Of a DNA stretch of 8,984 nucleotides, positions 4,969-8,984 are shown one piece after another. The translations under genes and the position numbers were made by a program. The stretch's first letter is position 1; each line of letters opens with the position of its first letter. Source of the DNA: Acidobacteriaceae bacterium (GTDB taxonomy: Bacteria > Acidobacteriota > Vicinamibacteria > Vicinamibacterales > CAVVIG01); NCBI GenBank assembly GCA_031274845.1, contig JAISPN010000103.1, positions 1-8,984 on the forward strand. The letters are read 5' to 3'. The notes below the pieces were generated by a model. That model did no database searches. It had not been told where the DNA came from and saw only the letters and a program-made list of their open reading frames with translations.

Positions 4969-6786
4969 ATGGGCAAAGTCGTAGGCATCGATCTCGGGAC
5001 GACGAACAGCCTCGTCGCGTACGTGCGCGACGGCGCGCCGGTCGTGATTCGCGACAAAAGCGGCGATGCGCTCGTGCCGTCGGTCGTCTCCGTCGACGAA
5101 GACGGCACAAGCTATGTAGGGCGCGAAGCGGTTCGCCGTTTGAGCACCGATGCCGCGCGAACCGTGTACTCGGTGAAGCGGTTCATGGGCAAAGGCGTTG
5201 ACGATGTGCAGGGTGAGGCGCGGTTGCTGCCGTTTGCCGTGCGCGGAGAAGCGGGCGGCGTCGTGCGCATCGGTTTGGGCGGGAAGGAGTTCACGCCGCC
5301 GGAACTGTCATCGATCATCCTGCGCGAGCTGAAGCGGCGCGCCGAAGCGCACTTCGCGGCGGAAGGGGAGTTTGATTTCGAAGTCGATCGCGCGGTGATC
5401 ACGGTGCCCGCGTACTTCAACGACGCGCAGCGTACGGCGACGCGCGATGCTGGCCGCATTGCCGGACTTGACGTCTTGCGCATCATCAACGAGCCGACGG
5501 CGGCGTCGCTCGCCTACGGGCTCGACAAGCGGCATACCGGCGTCATCGCGGTGTACGACTTCGGCGGCGGGACGTTCGACATCTCCATCCTGCGTGTCGA
5601 GGATGGCGTCTTTCAGGTGCTCGCGACCAATGGCGACACGCATCTGGGCGGCGACGAGTTCGACGCGCTGCTCGTGCAACGCGAGCTCGCGCGGTGTGGT
5701 GATGCCATGCTCAGCGCGGAGCAGATTCAGGACATCCGCAAGGCGGTCATTCACGCCAAGATCGATCTGTCGGACGGAGAGCGCACGACGCTCCTGGGCC
5801 GTGACTTCACGCGCGTCGAGTTCGAGGCGATCATCCGTCCGATCGTCGATCGGACGCTCGCGCCGTGCCGTCAGGCGCTCGCGGACGCTGGCCTCAAACC
5901 GTCGGAGGTCGACGAAGTTGTGCTCGTCGGCGGATCGACGCGGATTCCGCTCGTGCGTCGATTGGTGGGCGAACTGTTTGGCCGGACGCCGCACAGCGAG
6001 CTCAATCCCGACGAAGTGGTGGCGCTTGGCGCCGCCGTGCAGGCCGACATCCTGATGACCGGCAATCGCGAGATGTTGCTGCTCGACGTCACGCCGCTCT
6101 CGCTCGGTATCGAGACGATGGGCGGTGTGGTGTCGAAGATCATCTTGCGCAACTCGACGATCCCGGCGACCGGGAGCGAGATGTTCACGACCGGCGTGGA
6201 GCATCAGACGGCGGTCGACATCCACGTGCTTCAGGGTGAACGCGAGCTCGTGCAGGACAACCGTTCGCTGGCGCGATTCACATTACGCGGCATCCCGCCG
6301 ATGCCGGCCGGCATGCCGCGCGTGCAGGTGCAGTTTCAGATCGACGCCAACGGCATCCTGAGCGTGACCGCGACGGAACTGCGCACGGCGCTCGAACAGA
6401 CCGTCGAGGTGAAACCGTCGTACGGGCTCACCGACGAGGAAGTCGAGCGGATGCTCATCGACTCGTTCGAGCACGCCGAAACGGATTTTGCCGCGCGGCT
6501 GCTCATCGAGGCGAAGAACGACGCCGAGTCGGTGGTGCAGGCAACGGAGAAAACATTCCGCTTGCCGATGTTCGCGGAGATCGCGGCCGAGGATCTCGCG
6601 CCGGGCGAGCAGAAGCGGATCGAGCAGGCGCTCATCGGCCTCAAGCACGTGATGCAGTCGTCGAACCGCGACGCGATCCTGCAGTGGACGAAGGTGCTCA
6701 ACGACGCGACGCGGCACTTGGCCGAGGTCGTGATGAACCGCAGCGTCAAAGAGGCGCTCGCCGGCAAGAACGTCGAGCAGATCTAG
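4969..6786 (+). CDS. hscA: Hsp70-family Fe-S chaperone HscA
   Basis: HscA is the dedicated Hsp70 that binds the LPPVK motif of IscU and drives cluster transfer using ATP. The 605-residue length is close to E. coli HscA (616). Visible Hsp70 motifs in order are GIDLGTTNS (6-14), the INEPTAASLAYG block (173-184), VYDFGGGTFD (195-204), LVGGSTRIP (319-327), and the interdomain linker with DVTPLSLGIET (373-383). A substrate-binding domain and a helical lid follow. The nucleotide-binding domain is shorter than DnaK's around residues 240-250, as in HscA, and the C-terminus lacks the DnaK EEVD-like tail. A GGGAGG (4951-4956) lies twelve bases before the ATG, inside hscB, and the hscB stop is one base away, so the two are coupled. 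Its place between hscB and fdx separates it from DnaK. Confidence 0.95.
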   Translation: MGKVVGIDLGTTNSLVAYVRDGAPVVIRDKSGDALVPSVVSVDEDGTSYVGREAVRRLSTDAARTVYSVKRFMGKGVDDVQGEARLLPFAVRGEAGGVVRIGLGGKEFTPPELSSIILRELKRRAEAHFAAEGEFDFEVDRAVITVPAYFNDAQRTATRDAGRIAGLDVLRIINEPTAASLAYGLDKRHTGVIAVYDFGGGTFDISILRVEDGVFQVLATNGDTHLGGDEFDALLVQRELARCGDAMLSAEQIQDIRKAVIHAKIDLSDGERTTLLGRDFTRVEFEAIIRPIVDRTLAPCRQALADAGLKPSEVDEVVLVGGSTRIPLVRRLVGELFGRTPHSELNPDEVVALGAAVQADILMTGNREMLLLDVTPLSLGIETMGGVVSKIILRNSTIPATGSEMFTTGVEHQTAVDIHVLQGERELVQDNRSLARFTLRGIPPMPAGMPRVQVQFQIDANGILSVTATELRTALEQTVEVKPSYGLTDEEVERMLIDSFEHAETDFAARLLIEAKNDAESVVQATEKTFRLPMFAEIAAEDLAPGEQKRIEQALIGLKHVMQSSNRDAILQWTKVLNDATRHLAEVVMNRSVKEALAGKNVEQI

Positions 6787-6797
6787 CCGGAGACTCT

Positions 6798-7202
6798 ATG
6801 CCCAAAGTGACCTACATCATCGACGGCGTGCCGACGACGGTGGAGTTCGAGCACGACGCGCTCGACTACTCGCACCACGGCAAGCCTGAGTCGTTTCTCG
6901 ACGTGGCCAAGAACTTCGACGTGCCGCTCGAACATGCGTGCGGCGGCAGTTGTGCCTGCACCACGTGTCACGTCATCGTGCGCGAAGGAGCGGACCATCT
7001 GAGCGAGATGGACGAGGAAGAGGCCGATCGCCTCGACACGGCCTGGGATCTCACGCCGCAGTCGCGTCTCGGGTGTCAGGCGGTCATCAAGGGCGATGTC
7101 GTCTGCGAGCTGCCGATGTACACCCGCAACTACGTGCAGGAAGGCGGCGGGATTCAGCTCGGCAAATCTGGTCGCAAGCACAAGGCGGAGGAGGTCCGAT
7201 GA
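6798..7202 (+). CDS. fdx: ISC-type [2Fe-2S] ferredoxin
   Basis: This adrenodoxin-type ferredoxin supplies electrons for cluster assembly on IscU. The cluster ligands are Cys48, Cys54 and Cys57 in HACGGSCACTTCHV and Cys93 in RLGCQAV. Cys52 is the extra, non-ligand cysteine also present in E. coli Fdx. The MDEEEADRLDTAWDL block is typical of the ISC group. The 134 residues exceed the 111 of E. coli Fdx: a few residues are inserted near 26-33 (HHGKPESF), and a basic Gly/Lys-rich tail follows the usual MYTRNY end. The start at ATG 6798 follows a GGAG five bases away and gives the family N-terminus MPKVTYIIDG. The gene follows hscA by 11 bases, and its stop overlaps the iscX start by four bases (ATGA). 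Confidence 0.95.
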   Translation: MPKVTYIIDGVPTTVEFEHDALDYSHHGKPESFLDVAKNFDVPLEHACGGSCACTTCHVIVREGADHLSEMDEEEADRLDTAWDLTPQSRLGCQAVIKGDVVCELPMYTRNYVQEGGGIQLGKSGRKHKAEEVR

Positions 7203-7399
7203 AGTGGACCGATGCGGAAGACATCGGCATCGCGCTGGCGGAAAAATTTCCAGGCGTCGATCCGCTGACCATCCGGTTTACCGATCTCCGCGAACGCGTG
7301 CTGGCGCTCGACGACTTCGACGACGATCCGAAGACGTCGAACGAGCCGAGGCTCGAAGCCATTCAGATGGCGTGGCACGAGGAATTTACGGACCAGTAA
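7199..7399 (+). CDS. iscX: IscX (Fe-S assembly protein, frataxin-like modulator)
   Basis: This small acidic protein has 66 residues, exactly the length of E. coli IscX. It is recognised by MKWTDAEDIGIAL at the start, the central IRFTDLRERV, DDFDDDP, and the SNEPRLEAIQMAW end. IscX binds IscS and iron through its acidic surface and modulates cluster assembly alongside frataxin; the family winged-helix fold is established. GGAGGAGG (7187-7194) four bases before the ATG is a strong ribosome binding site located inside fdx, and the ATGA overlap indicates coupling. It is the last isc gene. No cyaY-like gene is seen in the window. Confidence 0.95.
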   Translation: MKWTDAEDIGIALAEKFPGVDPLTIRFTDLRERVLALDDFDDDPKTSNEPRLEAIQMAWHEEFTDQ

Positions 7400-7403
7400 T
7401 CAC

Positions 7404-8084
7404 GTGCGGATTCTCGTTGTTGCCGCCACGCGTTTTGAAATCGCTCCGCTGCTGACGGAGTGTGACGCGCGCCCAGACATCACTGGACGCGTTTCCGAAT
7501 ACACGTTCGCCAGTCATCATCTCGATGTGCTTCAGGCCGGCGTCGGGATGGTCTCGACCGCCGTCTGGTGCGCTCGTCAGCTTGCCCTCGCGCGTTACGA
7601 TCTCTCGCTCAATCTGGGCGTCTGCGGCAGCTTCGATCCGGCGTTGCCGCTTGCGTCAACGGTCCACGTCGTGTCCGAAGCGATGCCTGAACTTGGCGCC
7701 GAAGATGGCGAGGCGTTCATCAGCATGCAGCAGTTGCAGTTGATCCGCGAGGACGAGGCGCCGTTCTCAGACGGACGACTGGTGAACGCGCATCCGCCGA
7801 GGAGTGCTGTGCTCGCCTCGCTGCCGCAGGTACACGGCATCACGGTCAATACCGTGCACGGCAACGAGCGGACGATTGCAGCGGTGGTCGAGCGATGCCG
7901 TCCGCAGGTCGAGAGCATGGAAGGGGCGGCGTTCATGCACGCGTGCTTGACGGCGGATGTGCCGTTCGCGGAAGTGCGCGCGATCTCGAACTTCGTCGAG
8001 CGGCGCAATCGAAACGCGTGGAAGATGAACGACGCGGTCGCGTCGTTGAACGAGACGGCGCGGCGTCTCCTCGAAAGCCTATGA
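7404..8084 (+). CDS. mqnB: Futalosine hydrolase MqnB
   Basis: MqnB cleaves futalosine to hypoxanthine and dehypoxanthine futalosine in the futalosine route to menaquinone. The 226-residue protein has the nucleoside phosphorylase/MTAN fold signatures: the N-terminal MRILVVAATRFEI, AGVGMVST (45-52), NLGVCGSFDP (70-79), and the nucleoside-binding VESMEGAAF (169-177). The ISNFVERRNRNAWKM block (195-208) is typical of futalosine hydrolases rather than MTA/SAH nucleosidases. It starts at GTG 7404, four bases after the iscX stop. No ribosome binding site at normal spacing is seen, so translation probably relies on ribosomes arriving from iscX. Its ATGA overlap with the mqnD gene supports the pathway assignment. 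MTA/SAH nucleosidase is the alternative, but the mqnD neighbour makes it unlikely. Confidence 0.92.
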   Translation: MRILVVAATRFEIAPLLTECDARPDITGRVSEYTFASHHLDVLQAGVGMVSTAVWCARQLALARYDLSLNLGVCGSFDPALPLASTVHVVSEAMPELGAEDGEAFISMQQLQLIREDEAPFSDGRLVNAHPPRSAVLASLPQVHGITVNTVHGNERTIAAVVERCRPQVESMEGAAFMHACLTADVPFAEVRAISNFVERRNRNAWKMNDAVASLNETARRLLESL

Positions 8085-8926
8085 CACTGACGCTTGGATT
8101 TTCTCCCTGTCCGAACGATTGCTTCATGTTCGATGCGATCGTCCACAAGCGCATCGATCTGCGCGGCCTCTCGTTCGATGTGCGCATGGCGGATGTCGAA
8201 GCGTTGAACCATGCCGCCTTTGCTGGCGATGTGGCCGTCACGAAGTTGAGCTATCACGCCTACGCGTATTGCGCGGAACGCTATGCGCTGCTCGATGCCG
8301 GAAGCGCGCTCGGCCGCAACTGCGGGCCGCTGCTCATTTCACAGCGTCCGATTTCACGCGAGGACGTTGAAGCGGGCGGGTTGAGCCTTGCCATTCCCGG
8401 CCGGTACACGACCGCGAATCTGTTGCTTGGCCTCGCGTTTCCGAAGGCGACGCGAAAGACCGAGCTGGTCTTTTCAGCGATTGAAGGAGCGCTCATCGAC
8501 GGACGATTCGATGCGGGCGTCATCATTCACGAGAACCGGTTCACCTACGGCCTGAAAGGGCTCCGGAAGATTGTCGATCTCGGCGAGCTATGGGAGCAGA
8601 CGACCGGCGCGCCCATTCCGCTTGGCGCGATTGCGATTCGTCGCGATCTGCCGGACGAGGTGCAGCGTACCGTCAACGCGCTGGTGCGTCAGAGCGTCGA
8701 GTATGCGTTCGCGCATCCGGAGGCGAGCGCCGCGTTCGTGCGCGCCCACGCGCAGGAGATGGACGAAGCGGTGATGCGCCAGCACATCGCGCTCTACGTC
8801 AACGACTACTCAATCGATCTCGGCGCCGACGGACGCGGCGCGATCGAAATGCTCTTCGAACGGGCACAACGCGCAGGCGTTATCGGCGCGTTGCCTGAGA
8901 AGCTATTCGTTGATCCGGGCATGTAG
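8081..8926 (+). CDS. mqnD: 1,4-dihydroxy-6-naphthoate synthase MqnD
   Basis: MqnD converts cyclic dehypoxanthine futalosine to 1,4-dihydroxy-6-naphthoate, the naphthoquinone precursor of menaquinone. The 281-residue protein has the periplasmic-binding-protein-like fold of the MqnA/MqnD family but no signal peptide, so it acts in the cytosol. Visible motifs are LGFSPCPND (5-13), TKLSYHAY with Ser57 (54-61), PGRYTTANLL (106-115), VIIHENRFTY with His150 (147-156), and GAPIPLGAIA (176-185). His150 aligns with the family's catalytic histidine. The usual Thr after PCPND is Cys14 here. The ATG overlaps the mqnB stop by four bases (ATGA), so the two are translated together. Other mqn genes (mqnA, mqnC, mqnE) are not in the window and must lie elsewhere. 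Confidence 0.94.
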   Translation: MTLTLGFSPCPNDCFMFDAIVHKRIDLRGLSFDVRMADVEALNHAAFAGDVAVTKLSYHAYAYCAERYALLDAGSALGRNCGPLLISQRPISREDVEAGGLSLAIPGRYTTANLLLGLAFPKATRKTELVFSAIEGALIDGRFDAGVIIHENRFTYGLKGLRKIVDLGELWEQTTGAPIPLGAIAIRRDLPDEVQRTVNALVRQSVEYAFAHPEASAAFVRAHAQEMDEAVMRQHIALYVNDYSIDLGADGRGAIEMLFERAQRAGVIGALPEKLFVDPGM

Positions 8927-8984
8927 AAGTTCTCATGCGCATGTTGTTCTGTGACTGAATCCTGCTTCGTCTGTGTATGAGATA
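8927..8984. other. Short stretch after mqnD without a supported gene
   Basis: The last 58 bases contain a perfect ten-base palindrome, CATGCGCATG (8934-8943), but no stem followed by a T-run that would mark a terminator. An ATG at 8977 runs off the window edge after two codons with no ribosome binding site, so no gene start can be called. Confidence 0.5.

Noticed and set aside
8934..8943. Perfect palindrome CATGCGCATG after mqnD as an operator
   Set aside because: It is only ten bases long, with no promoter elements or following gene visible at the window edge, so chance is sufficient.
8977..8984. Possible start of a following gene at ATG 8977
   Set aside because: Only two codons are present and no ribosome binding site precedes it.

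Overview
The window is a single gene-dense block of about 9 kb, GC-rich by eye, with every gene on the + strand. Most genes are separated by very short gaps or by stop/start overlaps. It reads as the chromosome of a free-living bacterium that makes menaquinone by the futalosine route and carries a proteobacterial-style ISC iron-sulfur operon. That mix and the codon style suggest an Acidobacteriota-like lineage (for example Vicinamibacteria), but this is inference and other soil phyla are possible. There are no rRNA or tRNA genes, CRISPR arrays, insertion sequences or phage genes.

Region 1 (2-1651) is a ubiquitin-like sulfur-carrier cassette. It holds the C-terminal part of a JAMM (M67) metalloprotease, a CysO/MoaD-like small protein ending in Gly-Gly-Val-Asn, and a MoeZ-type E1-like adenylyltransferase fused to a rhodanese domain. 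The order resembles the Mycobacterium tuberculosis mec-cysO pair, with the activating enzyme added and no cysteine synthase visible in the window.

Region 2 (1626-7399) is a complete ISC operon in the order Rrf2 regulator, iscS, iscU, iscA, hscB, hscA, fdx, iscX, matching the E. coli order. A 25-bp imperfect palindrome between moeZ and the regulator gene has the spacing and key bases of an E. coli type 1 IscR box and overlaps a plausible promoter, which points to autoregulation. The regulator has three cluster cysteines but not the IscR histidine. The HscB has an N-terminal tetracysteine zinc-ribbon-like segment of the kind known from eukaryotic HSC20.

Region 3 (7404-8926) holds mqnB and mqnD of the futalosine menaquinone pathway. 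They follow iscX by 4 bp and overlap each other by 4 bp, so they are probably read from the same transcript. The last 58 bases hold no gene that can be supported.

Together the genes form a sulfur and iron-sulfur hub. IscS makes persulfide for IscU-based cluster assembly and probably for the rhodanese/E1/ubiquitin-like carrier upstream. The finished [4Fe-4S] clusters would serve, among others, the radical-SAM enzymes of the futalosine pathway, which lie outside this window.
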